A stretch of 64,000 nt of DNA from Candidatus Nitricoxidireducens bremensis. GTDB lineage: Bacteria > Pseudomonadota > Gammaproteobacteria > Burkholderiales > Rhodocyclaceae. The first letter of the stretch is position 1, and each line of letters begins with the position of its first letter. Positions 20,850 to 30,768 of the stretch are shown piece by piece. The translations under genes were made by a program, and so were the position numbers. Location of the stretch: the NCBI GenBank assembly GCA_030247725.1, contig JAOTRT010000007.1:62001-126000 (forward strand), read 5' to 3'. Under the pieces are notes generated by a model. It was not told the DNA's origin. It did not search any database and saw nothing but the letters and a program-made list of their open reading frames with translations.

Positions 20850-21407
20850 TCAGACAGCCATCAGGTCTTTTTCCTTCTCGGCGAGCATCCGGTCGACTTC
20901 CGCGATGTATCGGTCGGTTAGTTTCTGGATGTCGTCCTGGGCCCTGCGCTCGTCGTCTTCCGGAACCTCATGCTTCTTGAGGGCATCCTTGAGATGGGTG
21001 TTCGCGTCGCGGCGCAGGTTGCGGATCGCCACCTTGGCGGCCTCGCCTTCATGCTTGACGACCTTGATGAGCTCCTTGCGGCGTTCTTCCGTGAGCATGG
21101 GCATCGGCACCCGGATCAGATCGCCCTGGGTCGCCGGGTTGAGGCCGAGATCGGCTTCGCGAATCGCCTTCTCCACCTTCTGGATCATGTTCTTTTCCCA
21201 CGGCTGGACACCGATGGTGCGCGCATCCACCAGGGTAACGTTGGCCACCTGGGCGATCGGCACCGGGGAACCGTAGTACTCGACCTGGACATGGTCGAGG
21301 ATGCCGGTATGGGCACGGCCGGTACGAATCTTGGCCAGATCGTGCTTCAGCGCATCCAGGCTCTTCAGCATCTTCTGTTCGGTGGTCTTTTTGAGTTCTG
21401 CGATCAC
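20850..21407 (-). CDS. frr: Ribosome recycling factor
   Basis: RRF works with EF-G to split post-termination ribosomes. The 185-residue protein shows the conserved [20 protein letters not shown] near 13-32, [16 protein letters not shown] near 67, [20 protein letters not shown] near 88-107 and [13 protein letters not shown] near 133. The start is GTG at 21405-21407 with AGGAGT upstream. It follows pyrH by 9 bases and precedes uppS. Confidence 0.97.
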   Translation of the reverse strand: MIAELKKTTEQKMLKSLDALKHDLAKIRTGRAHTGILDHVQVEYYGSPVPIAQVANVTLVDARTIGVQPWEKNMIQKVEKAIREADLGLNPATQGDLIRVPMPMLTEERRKELIKVVKHEGEAAKVAIRNLRRDANTHLKDALKKHEVPEDDERRAQDDIQKLTDRYIAEVDRMLAEKEKDLMAV

Positions 21408-21416
21408 TTCAGACTC

Positions 21417-22139
21417 CTAGCAATGCACCAGCGTGCCTTCGTCCTCTCCCATCACGACGCTCTTCAGGGCACCCTGTTTGAAAATGGAAAAGACGTTGAT
21501 CGGCAGCTTCTGGTCGCGACAGAGGGCGAAAGCCGTGGCATCCATGACCTTGAGGTCGCGGCCGATGGCCTCGTCGAAACTGATTTTGGCAAAGCGCGTT
21601 GCCGCCGGGTCCTTCTTCGGGTCGGCGGTATAGACGCCGTCCACCTTCGTCGCCTTGAGCACGATTTCGGCGCCGATTTCCGAGCCGCGCAGCGCAGCGG
21701 CGGTATCGGTAGTGAAGAAGGGGTTGCCGGTGCCGCCGCCGAAGATGACAACCTTGCCTTCTTCGAGGTAGCGGATCGCCTTGCCGCGGATGTAGGGCTC
21801 GACAACCTGCTCGATATTGAGGGCCGACTGCACCCGGGCCTGGAGATTGGCCTGGCGCATGGCATCGGCCAAGGCCATGGCGTTCATCACCGTGGCCAGC
21901 ATGCCCATGTAGTCCGCGGTTGCCCGGTCCATCCCGGTGGATGCACCGGCCATGCCGCGGAAGATATTGCCGCCGCCGATCACCACGCCGATTTCGACAC
22001 CGAGGTCGGCCACGGCCTTGACCTCGGTGACGATGCGCCAAAGGGTCTCGCGGTTGATGCCGTAGGCATCGTCGCCCATCAAAGCCTCGCCCGAGAGCTT
22101 GAGCAGGATGCGGCGGTAGCGGGTGGCGGCGGCAGGCAT
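21417..22139 (-). CDS. pyrH: UMP kinase
   Basis: UMP kinase phosphorylates UMP to UDP and is allosterically controlled (GTP activates, UTP inhibits, in proteobacteria). The 240-residue amino-acid-kinase-fold protein has [20 protein letters not shown] near 9-28, [15 protein letters not shown] near 52, [15 protein letters not shown] near 137 and [16 protein letters not shown] near 164. It lies 5 bases after tsf and is read in the rpsB-tsf-pyrH-frr order found across bacteria. Confidence 0.98.
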   Translation of the reverse strand: MPAAATRYRRILLKLSGEALMGDDAYGINRETLWRIVTEVKAVADLGVEIGVVIGGGNIFRGMAGASTGMDRATADYMGMLATVMNAMALADAMRQANLQARVQSALNIEQVVEPYIRGKAIRYLEEGKVVIFGGGTGNPFFTTDTAAALRGSEIGAEIVLKATKVDGVYTADPKKDPAATRFAKISFDEAIGRDLKVMDATAFALCRDQKLPINVFSIFKQGALKSVVMGEDEGTLVHC

Positions 22140-22144
22140 GGGGC

Positions 22145-23056
22145 TTACTTCTTGGCAGCGGCGGCCGCGGCAGCAGCCGCAGCCTGTTCGGCCACTTCGG
22201 CGGCGAAGTCGGTGACCTTCTTTTCGATGCCTTCGCCGACGATGTACAGCGTGAAGCCGTTCACCTTGGCATTCTTGGCCTTGAGCAGCTGCTCGATGGT
22301 CTGCTTGCCGTCCTCCGCCTTGACGAACACCTGGCCCAGCAGGGTCACGTCCTTCAGGTACTTCTGCACCGTACCTTCGGCGATCTTCTCCAGCATGGCT
22401 TCGGGCTTGCCGGCTTCGCGGGCCTTCTCGATGGCGATGCGACGCTCGGTATCGAGCAGATCGGCCGGAACGCCGGTGGAATCCAGCGCCTTCGGCTTGG
22501 AGGCGGCGATATGCATCGCCAGATCCTTGCCCAGCTGCTCGTCGCCGCCGGTCAGATCGACCATGACGCCGATCTTGGAACCGCCATGGACGTAGGAGGC
22601 CAGCTTGCCCTGGGCAGCGATGCGCTCGAAGCGGCGGATCGACATGTTCTCGCCGATCTTGCCGACCAGCGCGGCGCGGGTGGATTCGACCGTGCCCTCG
22701 CCCATCGGCAGGGCCGACAGGGCGGCCACGTCGGCCGGGCTCTTGGTGGCGACCAGTTCGGCGCAGCCCTTGGACAGCGCGATGAACTCGTCGTTCTTGG
22801 CGACGAAGTCGGTCTCGGAGTTCACCTCGACCATGGCGCCAAGCTTGCCGTCGGCAGACATGTACATGCCGACCACGCCTTCCGCGGCGACGCGGGTGGC
22901 CGCCTTGGTGGCCTTGTTGCCCAGCTTGACGCGCAGGATCTCTTCTGCCTTGTCCATGTCGCCACCGGCTTCGGTGAGCGCCTTCTTACATTCCATCATG
23001 GGCGCGTCGGTCTTCTCGCGCAGTTCTTTGACCATGCTTGCGGTAATTTCCGCCAT
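22145..23056 (-). CDS. tsf: Translation elongation factor Ts
   Basis: EF-Ts exchanges GDP on EF-Tu. The 303-residue protein has a UBA-like N-terminal domain with [20 protein letters not shown] near 9-28, the TDFVAKN motif near 82, [13 protein letters not shown] near 133, and a coiled-coil and dimerisation region. The C terminus is unusual in ending with an uninterrupted run of ten alanines and two lysines after VAEQ. A long hairpin separates it from rpsB upstream. Confidence 0.98.
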   Translation of the reverse strand: MAEITASMVKELREKTDAPMMECKKALTEAGGDMDKAEEILRVKLGNKATKAATRVAAEGVVGMYMSADGKLGAMVEVNSETDFVAKNDEFIALSKGCAELVATKSPADVAALSALPMGEGTVESTRAALVGKIGENMSIRRFERIAAQGKLASYVHGGSKIGVMVDLTGGDEQLGKDLAMHIAASKPKALDSTGVPADLLDTERRIAIEKAREAGKPEAMLEKIAEGTVQKYLKDVTLLGQVFVKAEDGKQTIEQLLKAKNAKVNGFTLYIVGEGIEKKVTDFAAEVAEQAAAAAAAAAAKK

Positions 23057-23086
23057 AGCTTTACTCCAGAATCAATAACGAATGCA

Positions 23087-23116
23087 CTGCGGAACACGGC
23101 AACCCATGTTCCGCAG
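23087..23116 (-). promoter_or_regulatory. rpsB-tsf intercistronic hairpin
   Basis: A perfect 10-base-pair stem (23087-23096 with 23107-23116, 10-base loop) lies in the 74-base gap between rpsB and tsf. No U tract follows on the minus strand, so it is not an intrinsic terminator. It may set the 3' end or stability of an rpsB transcript. E. coli has a terminator-like structure at the equivalent place. Confidence 0.5.
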
Positions 23117-23130
23117 CCCAAAACCAGAAC

Positions 23131-23883
23131 CTAGTCGGCAGCCTCTTCCTCGACCTCGACGAACTCGTCATCGCCGGCCACGGCCTGGACCACCTCGTTG
23201 AGGGACTGGCTGCGACCTTCCAGGATCGAATCGGCCACGCCGCGGGCGTAAAGGCGGATCGCACGGGAGGAGTCGTCGTTGCCGGGGATGACGTAATCCA
23301 CGCCATCCGGGGTGTGGTTGGTATCGACAACGCCGATCACCGGGATACCCAGCTTGTTGGCTTCGGTCACGGCGATCTTGTGGTAGCCGACGTCGATGAC
23401 GAACAGCGCGTCCGGCAGGCCGGGCATGTCCTTGATGCCGCCCATGCTCTTCTGCAGCTTGACCAGCTCGCGCTGGAGCATCAGGGCTTCCTTCTTGGAC
23501 ATCTTCTCGAAGGCGCCGTCCTGGGCCATCTGTTCCATGTCCTTGAGGCGCTTGATGGACAGCTTGACCGTCTTGAAGTTGGTCAGCATGCCGCCGAGCC
23601 AGCGCTCATCGACGAAAGGCATGCCGGCACGCTGGGCTTCCTCGGCGACGATCTCGCGGGCCTGACGCTTGGTGCCGACGAAGAGGATATTGCCCTTCTT
23701 GGCAGCCATCTTCTTCACGAAGGACATCGCCTCGTTGTACTTGGCGAGGGTCTTTTCGAGGTTGATGATGTGGATCTTGTTGCGATGGCCGAAAATGAAG
23801 GGGGCCATCTTGGGATTCCAGAAGCGGGTCTGGTGGCCGAAATGGACGCCGGCCTCCAGCATTTGACGCATGGTAGTGCTCAT
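23131..23883 (-). CDS. rpsB: 30S ribosomal protein S2
   Basis: S2 is a late-binding small-subunit protein. The 250-residue sequence begins [20 protein letters not shown], has [16 protein letters not shown] near 38-53, [18 protein letters not shown] near 91-108 and the C-terminal [20 protein letters not shown] near 180-199, and ends in an acidic tail ([13 protein letters not shown]). It starts an operon with tsf and has its own promoter and a structured 110-base leader. Confidence 0.98.
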   Translation of the reverse strand: MSTTMRQMLEAGVHFGHQTRFWNPKMAPFIFGHRNKIHIINLEKTLAKYNEAMSFVKKMAAKKGNILFVGTKRQAREIVAEEAQRAGMPFVDERWLGGMLTNFKTVKLSIKRLKDMEQMAQDGAFEKMSKKEALMLQRELVKLQKSMGGIKDMPGLPDALFVIDVGYHKIAVTEANKLGIPVIGVVDTNHTPDGVDYVIPGNDDSSRAIRLYARGVADSILEGRSQSLNEVVQAVAGDDEFVEVEEEAAD

Positions 23884-23914
23884 AGGTATCGATCTCCGAT
23901 ATGGGTTTATCCGC

Positions 23915-23991
23915 CGCCCGGCGATGCTGCACCCTTAGGGGGCACCCATTCGGCGCCGGGCGTGTGAATTTTGCCTACCACCTCGGCAGGC
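23915..23991 (-). promoter_or_regulatory. Structured rpsB mRNA leader
   Basis: Between the -10 box and the rpsB start the transcript can form two stems. One is 7 base pairs (23973-23979 with 23985-23991, one G-U, 5-base loop). The other is a perfect 9-base-pair stem (23915-23923 with 23954-23962) enclosing a 30-base internal region that itself contains short complementary C and G runs. In gammaproteobacteria the rpsB leader is a conserved structured RNA through which S2 represses rpsB-tsf. This leader may do the same, but no sequence homology was tested. Confidence 0.5.
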
Positions 23992-24000
23992 AATCTTTTG

Positions 24001-24030
24001 ATTATATCCGGTTCAAGCCGAGCCATTCAA
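24001..24030 (-). promoter_or_regulatory. rpsB promoter
   Basis: On the minus strand TTGAAT (24025-24030), an 18-base spacer and a perfect TATAAT (24001-24006) lie about 115 bases before the rpsB start codon. Transcription would begin near 23994 and include the whole structured leader. Confidence 0.7.
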
Positions 24031-24070
24031 GCCAAAAAACGGTTTTGGATCAGCCATCTCGCCGGAAGCC

Positions 24071-24439
24071 CTACTTGCTCAGCAGGATTTGATCCGCGGC
24101 ATGCAGGCGTTTGGCGAGTATCTGCATGACTTCGATGGCGAAAGTCGGCTGTTCGCGCACCAGCACCAGAAAGTTCTCCCGTCGCAGGGGAACCAGCTTG
24201 GTCGGTTCCAGAACCTCGGCCGTGGCGATACGGGCTTCTCCGGTCACCAGGGCCATCTCGCCGAACAATTCGGCGCGACCGAGTTGCGCCAGTTCGCGTC
24301 CGAGCACGGTGAGCCTCACACGGCCTTCCTTGATGATATAGGCAACGCCATTGTGATCGTCCCACTCCCTGAAAACCAGGCTGCCGGCAGGAAACTCTTC
24401 CCACTCCGGCAAGTCCGCGATTCTTGCGATGAAGCCCAT
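24071..24439 (-). CDS. Stand-alone cyclic-nucleotide-binding domain protein
   Basis: This 122-residue protein consists of one CAP-family cyclic-nucleotide-binding domain and nothing else. The barrel includes FPAGSLVFREWDDHNGVAYI, and the phosphate-binding cassette reads LFGEMALVTGEARIAT near 58-73, with Glu61 and Arg70 at the positions that bind the cyclic phosphate. A C-terminal helix follows (AIEVMQILAKRLHAADQIL). There is no helix-turn-helix, kinase or membrane segment, so any output must go through another protein. A ribosome site (AGGGGGA) precedes the ATG. It is divergent from map. A similar protein lies at 28032-28505. Confidence 0.8.
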   Translation of the reverse strand: MGFIARIADLPEWEEFPAGSLVFREWDDHNGVAYIIKEGRVRLTVLGRELAQLGRAELFGEMALVTGEARIATAEVLEPTKLVPLRRENFLVLVREQPTFAIEVMQILAKRLHAADQILLSK

Positions 24440-24592
24440 GCTATCCCCCTATCCGGATTGATGTTATTTGCCGCAAATTATGTCACACGGCTAGCCCTCA
24501 ACTCAGCCAAAGGCAGGAAAAGAAGGGCCCGAAGCGCCTTGTTCTAATCGGGCGGGTAGAATGGCAAGCCTGCCGCAAGTTTCCGCCCAGCC

Positions 24593-25396
24593 ATGAGCAT
24601 CACCATCAAGACCCCGGAAGAAATCGAAAAAATGCGCGTCGCCTGCCGCCTGGCCGGCGAAGTGCTCGACTACATCGAGCCCTTTGTCAAGCCGGGGGTC
24701 ACCACCGCCGAACTCGACAGGCTGTGCCAGGAACACATGGAGAACGTCCAGGGCTGCATTCCCGCGCCGCTCAACTATGCACCCCCCGGCTATTCGCCCT
24801 ATCCGAAATCCATTTGCGCCTCGGTCAATCATCAGGTCTGTCACGGCATTCCGAACGACCGTCCCCTGAAAAAAGGCGACATCGTCAACCTGGACATCAC
24901 CACCATCAAGGATGGCTGGCACGGCGACACGAGCCGCATGTTCGTCGTCGGCGGCGACGGCCCCATCCTCGCCAAGCGGCTGTGTGCCGTGACCCTGGAA
25001 TGCCTGTGGCTGGGAATCGGGCAGGTCAGGCCCGGCGCCCATCTGGGCGACATCGGCGCGGCCATCCAGAAGCACGCCGAAAAGCACTCCTTCTCCGTGG
25101 TGAAGGAGTTCTGCGGCCACGGCATCGGCCGCAAGTTCCACGAAGAACCCCAGGTGCTCCACTACGGCAAGGCCGGCACGGGCGTCGAACTCCGGCCCGG
25201 CATGACCTTCACCATCGAGCCGATGATCAATGCCGGCAAGGCGGCCATCTCCGAATTGCCCGACGGCTGGACCATCGTCACCCGGGACCGCAGTCTCTCC
25301 GCCCAATGGGAGCACACGGTGCTGGTGACGGAAACCGGCCACGAGGTCCTGACCCTGTCGGCGGGCTGCCCCCCCAGGCCCGCCTCCCTCGGCTGA
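24593..25396 (+). CDS. map: Methionine aminopeptidase, type I
   Basis: Methionine aminopeptidase removes the initiator methionine from new proteins after deformylation (def lies 4 kb away). The 267-residue protein has the [20 protein letters not shown] segment with His84, the metal ligands Asp101 ([12 protein letters not shown]) and Asp112 (HGDTSRMF), the histidine in [14 protein letters not shown] near 176, and the glutamates in FTIEPM near 209 and WEHTVLVTE near 240. It is followed after 4 bases by glnD. Confidence 0.97.
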   Translation: MSITIKTPEEIEKMRVACRLAGEVLDYIEPFVKPGVTTAELDRLCQEHMENVQGCIPAPLNYAPPGYSPYPKSICASVNHQVCHGIPNDRPLKKGDIVNLDITTIKDGWHGDTSRMFVVGGDGPILAKRLCAVTLECLWLGIGQVRPGAHLGDIGAAIQKHAEKHSFSVVKEFCGHGIGRKFHEEPQVLHYGKAGTGVELRPGMTFTIEPMINAGKAAISELPDGWTIVTRDRSLSAQWEHTVLVTETGHEVLTLSAGCPPRPASLG

Positions 25397-25400
25397 TCCG

Positions 25401-27995
25401 ATGCCGCCTGCAGCCGCCAGCGCCGAAGTCGGCGCTATCGCCGAGCTGATCGTACGCAGCAAGGCCACCCTCAAGGCCGGCCAGGCCGAACTGAGGACCG
25501 CCTACGAAACGAACGCCAACGCCGCGGCACTGCTCAAAGGCCGTGCGCGCCTGGTGGACGGCGTCCTGCGGGACCTCTGGCGCGCCATGGGCATCCCCGC
25601 CGACATCGTCCTGGCGGCCGTCGGCGGATACGGCCGCGGCGAACTCTACCCGGCTTCCGACGTGGACCTACTGATCCTCGTCCCGGTCGGCACCGATCTC
25701 CAGGCCGTTCCCCAGCTCGAACAACTGGTCGGGCTGCTGTGGGATATCGGTCTCGACATCGGCCACAGCGTCAGGGACATTTCCGGCTGCATCGAGGAGG
25801 CCGAGAGGGACATCACCGTCAAGACGGCCCTCCTCGAAGCCCGCCTGCTCTGCGGCAACCGGAACCTGTTTGAAAAATTCGAACACCGCTTCCAACGTTA
25901 TCTCGACGCCGAGGATTTCTTCAAGGCCAAGCAGCTGGAACAACAGGAGCGTTACGCCCGCTTCAACGACACCCCCTTCAGCCTGGAACCCAACTGCAAG
26001 GAGAGTCCAGGGGGACTGCGGGATCTCCAGGTCATCCAGTGGGTCGCGCGCGCCGCCCATCTCGGCACGACATGGCGGGAGCTGGCGGACACGGTGCTGG
26101 TCACGGCCGAAGAGGCCCGCCAGCTGGCCCGCGCCGAAGACTTCCTGCGCCATCTGCGCATTCATTTGCACCACTTGGCGAAGCGGCGCGAGGAGCGCCT
26201 GTTGTTCGAGCACCAGGAAGCCCTCGCCCAGGCCCTCGGCATCCAGGCCACCCAGGCCAAGCGGGCATCCGAACTCCTGATGCAGCGCTACTACCGCAAC
26301 GCCAAGCTCGTCACCCAGCTCAATACCCTGGTGCTGCAGAATCTCAATGCCCGTATCGCCCATGGGTTCCAGGTTCCGCCCATCGTCATCGACCGGCACT
26401 TCCAGATGGTCCGGGAACTGCTCGACATCCGGGACGACGAGCTTTTCGAGCGGGAGCCGCGCGCCATCCTCGAAGCCTTCCTGATGATGCAGCGCCGCTC
26501 CGAGCTCAAGGGCATGACGGCGCGCACCCTGCGGGCCCTCTGGCGTGCCCGCCGCCGCATCGACGCCGCCTTCCGCCGCGATCCGGCCAACCGCGCCCTC
26601 TTCCTTTCCATGTTCCAGCAGAAGCGCGGTCTGGTCCACGAACTGCGGCGCATGAACCAGTACGACATCCTCGGCCAATACCTGCCCGCCTTCGGCAAGA
26701 TCGTCGGCCAGATGCAGCACGACCTGTTCCATGTCTATACGGTGGACCAGCACATCCTCCAGGTCGTGCGCAACCTGCGGCGCTACACGATGCCGGAGTT
26801 CGCCCACGAGTATCCGTTCTGCTCGCGCCTCGTCGCCGGCTACGAGCGGCATTGGCTGCTCTACGTGGCCGCCCTGTTCCACGACATCGCCAAGGGGCGC
26901 GGCGGCGACCACTCCAAGCTCGGCGTCGCCGACGCCCGTCGCTTCTGTCGCGACCACGGCATCGAAGGCGAGGACGCCGACCTAGTGGCCTTCCTCGTCG
27001 AGCATCACCTGACCATGTCCGCCGTGGCCCAGAAACAGGACCTGGCCGACCCGGACGTGATCCGCGCCTTCGCCGAAACCGTCAAGAGCGAACGCCGTCT
27101 CACGGCGCTGTATCTATTGACCGTCAGCGATATCCGCGGCACCAGTCCGAAGGTCTGGAACGCCTGGAAGGGCAAACTGCTGGAAGACCTCTACCGCATG
27201 ACCCTGCGGGTCCTGCGCGGCGATGCCCCCGCCCAGAGCCTCGGCACCCAGGAGCGCCAGGACGAGGCGCGCCGCCTGCTGCGCCTGCGCGGCCTGCGTC
27301 CCGATGTCGAAGCCCCCTTGTGGCAGAACCTGGATACCGTGTATTTCCTGCGCCACGATGCCGAGGAGATCACCTGGCACACGCGCAACCTCTATCACCG
27401 GCCGGACGGTGCGGAACCGGTGGTCAAGGCACGCCTCAATCCTTTCGGCGTGGGCCTCCAGGTCATGGTTTACGCCCCCGACCAGCCCCATCTGTTCGCC
27501 CGCCTCTGCGGCTTCTTCGCCCGCCTCGGCTACAGCATCGTCGATGCGAAGATCCATACCACGCGCCACGGCCATGCCCTCGACAGCTTCGTACTGCTCG
27601 ATCCGGGCGGCGATCTGCCCTACCGCGACATGGCGAACCTCATCGAGCACGACCTCACCGAGCAGTTGCAGGCCCAGCCTCCCCTGGCGCCGCCGCCGCC
27701 TAGCCGTCTGCCCCGCCAGGTCAAGCATTTCCCCTTCGCCCCCGAAGTCTCGATCCGCGCCGACGAAAGGGGCCAGCACTACATCATGTCCGTCACCGCC
27801 GCCGACCGGCCGGGCCTGCTCTACGCCATCGCCCGCGTACTCGGCGAACACGGCGTGACGCTGCATACGGCGAAGATCGCCACCCTCGGCGCCCGCGTCG
27901 AAGACACCTTCCTCGTCAGCGGCCGGGAACTCGCCCAGACGGCAACCCTCGTGAGGCTGGAACAGGAACTGCTGCAGGTGTTACAGTTGCCGTAG
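25401..27995 (+). CDS. glnD: Bifunctional PII uridylyltransferase / uridylyl-removing enzyme
   Basis: GlnD senses glutamine and adds UMP to or removes it from PII proteins, controlling nitrogen assimilation. The 864-residue protein has the nucleotidyltransferase motif [19 protein letters not shown] near 75-93, a second NT-associated helical domain, an HD hydrolase domain ([17 protein letters not shown] near 490), and two C-terminal ACT domains ([20 protein letters not shown] near 690; [20 protein letters not shown] near 797) that bind glutamine. The start ATG is 4 bases after the map stop. Length and domain order are typical. Confidence 0.97.
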   Translation: MPPAAASAEVGAIAELIVRSKATLKAGQAELRTAYETNANAAALLKGRARLVDGVLRDLWRAMGIPADIVLAAVGGYGRGELYPASDVDLLILVPVGTDLQAVPQLEQLVGLLWDIGLDIGHSVRDISGCIEEAERDITVKTALLEARLLCGNRNLFEKFEHRFQRYLDAEDFFKAKQLEQQERYARFNDTPFSLEPNCKESPGGLRDLQVIQWVARAAHLGTTWRELADTVLVTAEEARQLARAEDFLRHLRIHLHHLAKRREERLLFEHQEALAQALGIQATQAKRASELLMQRYYRNAKLVTQLNTLVLQNLNARIAHGFQVPPIVIDRHFQMVRELLDIRDDELFEREPRAILEAFLMMQRRSELKGMTARTLRALWRARRRIDAAFRRDPANRALFLSMFQQKRGLVHELRRMNQYDILGQYLPAFGKIVGQMQHDLFHVYTVDQHILQVVRNLRRYTMPEFAHEYPFCSRLVAGYERHWLLYVAALFHDIAKGRGGDHSKLGVADARRFCRDHGIEGEDADLVAFLVEHHLTMSAVAQKQDLADPDVIRAFAETVKSERRLTALYLLTVSDIRGTSPKVWNAWKGKLLEDLYRMTLRVLRGDAPAQSLGTQERQDEARRLLRLRGLRPDVEAPLWQNLDTVYFLRHDAEEITWHTRNLYHRPDGAEPVVKARLNPFGVGLQVMVYAPDQPHLFARLCGFFARLGYSIVDAKIHTTRHGHALDSFVLLDPGGDLPYRDMANLIEHDLTEQLQAQPPLAPPPPSRLPRQVKHFPFAPEVSIRADERGQHYIMSVTAADRPGLLYAIARVLGEHGVTLHTAKIATLGARVEDTFLVSGRELAQTATLVRLEQELLQVLQLP

Positions 27996-28031
27996 TTTTC
28001 CTGCCCCCGAACCCTGGCGCGAAGGACCCCT

Positions 28032-28505
28032 ATGAGCTGGATACGCGAGCAATTCACTTTTCACGACCAGCAACGCCTCCTGACGCGACTCGCCGAGCGG
28101 GTCAAGGCATTCCAGGGTCTGTCGGCGGCCGAGATCGGCGATGTCCTGGCCAACGCCGAGAAGTGCACCTTCGAACCGGGCATGGCCATCGTCAAGGAAG
28201 GCAACATCGGCGCCCATATGTACATCATCCTCGAAGGCGATGCCTCCGTCGCCAAGCGGGGCCGCAGCGGCGACGTCGAGCTTGCCCGCCTCGGCGGCGC
28301 AGACAGCTTCGGCGAAATGGCCCTGGCGGACAACCAGGCCCGCTGCGCCACCGTGACGGCCCTGACCCCCTGCATCCTCGTGCGCCTCAACGACCAGATC
28401 ATCAAGTCGCGTCCGGAAATCGGCGTCAAGATCTACCGCAACATCGCCCGCGTCCTCTCCGAACGGCTCCGCGACGCCGACGAAGCCCTCGCCTGGCGCC
28501 TTTAA
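28032..28505 (+). CDS. Cyclic-nucleotide-binding domain protein, no output domain
   Basis: This 157-residue protein has a short N-terminal helical part (about 1-30; LAERVKAFQGLSAAEIGDVL) and then one CAP-type cyclic-nucleotide-binding domain. The phosphate-binding cassette is SFGEMALADNQARCAT near 92-107, with Glu95 and Arg104 in the ligand-contacting positions, so binding of cAMP or cGMP is plausible. The C-terminal helix (IYRNIARVLSERLRDADEAL) lacks a DNA-binding domain. It lies 36 bases downstream of glnD in the same direction and probably shares its transcript. It resembles the protein at 24071-24439 in layout and cassette. Confidence 0.82.
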   Translation: MSWIREQFTFHDQQRLLTRLAERVKAFQGLSAAEIGDVLANAEKCTFEPGMAIVKEGNIGAHMYIILEGDASVAKRGRSGDVELARLGGADSFGEMALADNQARCATVTALTPCILVRLNDQIIKSRPEIGVKIYRNIARVLSERLRDADEALAWRL

Positions 28506-28534
28506 CCGTCGCCGCCTGCGGGCCTGAGGCCGCC

Positions 28535-29386
28535 ATGCTGGCCGAAATCCTAACCTGGCTGACCACCCCGGCATCCGCCGAAGCGCGCCGCCTCGGCTAC
28601 CTGCGGGCCGCCATCGGTCTCCAGAGCCGCGCCGGACGCTGCCGGGCCGCCTGGAGCAGCCACCTCACCCGTTGTCACGATGCCGTGCGCGCCTCCGTTG
28701 CCCGCTGCAGCCGGCGACGCACCGCCATCGTGCTGGGCTCCGGCCTCGGCCTCGAATTCCCCCTCGACGAACTGGCAAAGGAGTTCGAACGCGTGGTGCT
28801 GGCGGACATCGTGCACCTGCCCGCCATACGTAGGCAGGCTGCCCGCCAGCCGAACGTGGAACTCCTGTCCATCGATCTCACGGCGCTGGCGCGCGCCCTC
28901 CTGATCGCCGTCCCGCGGGACACGGCCGCCGTCATGCGCCTCATCGCGCCGCCCCGCCTACCGCCGGAAATGATCGCCGACGCCGATTGGGTGATCTCCT
29001 GCAACCTGCTTTCCCAACTGCCCATGCTGCCGGTGGCCTGGCTGGAGCGCCGTGGCCGCTTCGCTGCCGCCGATCTGGAACGCATCGGCCGGCGCCTCAT
29101 GGCCTGCCATCTGGAATGGCTCGGCGGATTCCCCGGTGTCCGCTGTCTCATCGCGGACGCGGAACAGACCGTGCGGGACGCGGAAGGCAGGACATTGGAA
29201 AGCACCGATGTGGCCGCGGCCTTCGATCTGGACCGCCACGCCACGGCAAGCTGGACATGGGAGCTGGCGCCAGCGGGAGAACTGGCGGACGGACTCAGCG
29301 CCGTCCATCGCGTCGTCGCCTGCGACTGGCCGGCGGACTACTCGGCCGCCGCGGTGGAACCGTCGGGAAACAGTACGTCCGTGTAG
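28535..29386 (+). CDS. Unrecognised protein, possible SAM-binding fold
   Basis: I do not recognise this 283-residue protein. Near residues 64-77 it has [14 protein letters not shown], followed by a strand ending in an acidic residue ([13 protein letters not shown], Asp91). This glycine-rich loop plus acidic end of strand two resembles the start of class I SAM-dependent methyltransferases. A later strand [14 protein letters not shown] (about 151-164) fits the position of the fourth strand. There is no signal peptide. It lies 29 bases after the preceding gene and is likely part of map-glnD transcription. Its last 49 bases overlap the end of def on the other strand. Codon use is like that of its neighbours, so transfer is not suggested. 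Confidence 0.7.
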   Translation: MLAEILTWLTTPASAEARRLGYLRAAIGLQSRAGRCRAAWSSHLTRCHDAVRASVARCSRRRTAIVLGSGLGLEFPLDELAKEFERVVLADIVHLPAIRRQAARQPNVELLSIDLTALARALLIAVPRDTAAVMRLIAPPRLPPEMIADADWVISCNLLSQLPMLPVAWLERRGRFAAADLERIGRRLMACHLEWLGGFPGVRCLIADAEQTVRDAEGRTLESTDVAAAFDLDRHATASWTWELAPAGELADGLSAVHRVVACDWPADYSAAAVEPSGNSTSV

Positions 29387-29871
29387 CCGAAGCGGGAAAA
29401 ATCCCGTACCCGCATCGGATACAGAATACCGTCCAGGTGGTCGCACTCGTGCTGGACGACGCGGGCATGAAAACCCTCGGCCTCCCGCTCGATCCGGTTG
29501 CCGCGCTCGTCCCAGCCCGTGTAGCGCAGGCGCCGGATGCGGGGGACGACTCCGCGCAGGCCGGGAACCGACAAACAGCCCTCCCAGCCCTCCTCCTCCT
29601 CGGTCGTCAGGGCCGCCAATACGGGATTGACGAGAACGGTGAAGGGCACCGCCTCGGCCTCGGGGTAGCGCGGATTGCCTTCGACGCCGAAGATCACCAC
29701 CCGCAGGTCCACGCCGATCTGGGGCGCCGCCAGCCCGGCGCCGTCGAGATGGTCCATGGTGTCCCGCATGTCCTGTAGCAAGGCCTCCAGCACCGGCGTG
29801 CCGAAGGCCTCGACGGGACGGGAAATCCGCAGCAGGCGCGGATCGCCCATGCGCAGGACCTCCCGGATCAT
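29338..29871 (-). CDS. def: Peptide deformylase
   Basis: Peptide deformylase removes the N-formyl group from nascent proteins. The 177-residue protein has all three family motifs: [10 protein letters not shown] near 44-53, EGCLSVPG near 96-103 and QHECDHLDG near 139-147, which supply the metal-binding cysteine and two histidines. Its ATG overlaps the stop of the upstream phosphorylase (ATGA). Its 3' end overlaps by 49 bases the convergent gene at 28535-29386. It lies apart from fmt, so this may be one of two deformylases in the genome. Confidence 0.96.
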   Translation of the reverse strand: MIREVLRMGDPRLLRISRPVEAFGTPVLEALLQDMRDTMDHLDGAGLAAPQIGVDLRVVIFGVEGNPRYPEAEAVPFTVLVNPVLAALTTEEEEGWEGCLSVPGLRGVVPRIRRLRYTGWDERGNRIEREAEGFHARVVQHECDHLDGILYPMRVRDFSRFGYTDVLFPDGSTAAAE

Positions 29872-30608
29872 GCGCCGCAGAGATGTTCGATGACGCGGCG
29901 GGCCTTGCCGAGGGATTGCTGGAGCACCTCCTCGATGGCGGCGAAACTGATGGCGTGGGCACTATCGCCGCGCCCCGCCCCCCAGTTGGCGACGACGCAG
30001 ATCGCCGCGTAAGGCACCTCCAGTTCCCGCGCCAGACAGGCCTCGGGCATACCCGTCATGCCGACGATATGGGCGCCGTCCTGCTCCAGGCGGTTGATCT
30101 CCGCCGCCGTCTCCAGCCGCGGCCCCTGGGTGGTCGCATAGACGGCGCCATCGACGATGGTCTCGCCGGCAAGGGCCGCCGCGTCCAGCAGGCGGCGGCG
30201 CAGGGCTCCGTCGTAGGGTTCGGTGAAATCGATATGCACCACCGGGACATCGGGGCCCTCGTGGTAGGTGGTGTGCCGGCCCCAGGTGTAGTCGATGATC
30301 TGGTCCGGCGCCACCAGGACACCCGGCCCGAGATCGCTGCGGATGCCGCCGACGGAAGCCACCGACACGATGCCTTCGGCCCCGGCGCCCCGGGCCAGGG
30401 CCCAGATGTTGGCGCGGTAATTCACCAGATGGGGGGGAATCGTGTGCCCGTGGCCGTGGCGGGCGAGAAACACCACGTCCTGGCAACCGATGCGGCCGAA
30501 GGTCACGGCGCCGGAAGGCTCGCCGTAGGGCGTGCGGATGACCTCACGCCGGGAAATGTCCAGATTGGAAAGCTGGGTCAGACCGCTGCCGCCGATGATT
30601 GCGAGCAT
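29868..30608 (-). CDS. S-methyl-5'-thioinosine/thioadenosine phosphorylase
   Basis: This is a 246-residue trimeric purine nucleoside phosphorylase-family enzyme ([13 protein letters not shown] start; [20 protein letters not shown] near 47-66; [20 protein letters not shown] near 190-209) acting in salvage of methylthioadenosine from polyamine synthesis. Where adenine-specific methylthioadenosine phosphorylases have an aspartate pair after the last strand (as in ATDYD), this protein reads VVANWGAG. Loss of the aspartate favours 6-oxopurines, so it is probably the methylthioinosine form known from Pseudomonas. That substrate call is inference. Confidence 0.85.
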   Translation of the reverse strand: MLAIIGGSGLTQLSNLDISRREVIRTPYGEPSGAVTFGRIGCQDVVFLARHGHGHTIPPHLVNYRANIWALARGAGAEGIVSVASVGGIRSDLGPGVLVAPDQIIDYTWGRHTTYHEGPDVPVVHIDFTEPYDGALRRRLLDAAALAGETIVDGAVYATTQGPRLETAAEINRLEQDGAHIVGMTGMPEACLARELEVPYAAICVVANWGAGRGDSAHAISFAAIEEVLQQSLGKARRVIEHLCGA

Positions 30609-30768
30609 GGATGGGGCTCCGTGAAAAGGCGCGCGGATTCTAGCATGGGGGCGGCGGCGCCCCGCCGCGTGCTAGAATGCGCGCCCTTCGGTTCCGGCAG
30701 CCGCCCTGTCCCGGGCGGCCATCGGCCGGCACCGCGCTCCCGCCCCGCATTTTCCCTGGTAATTCCCC

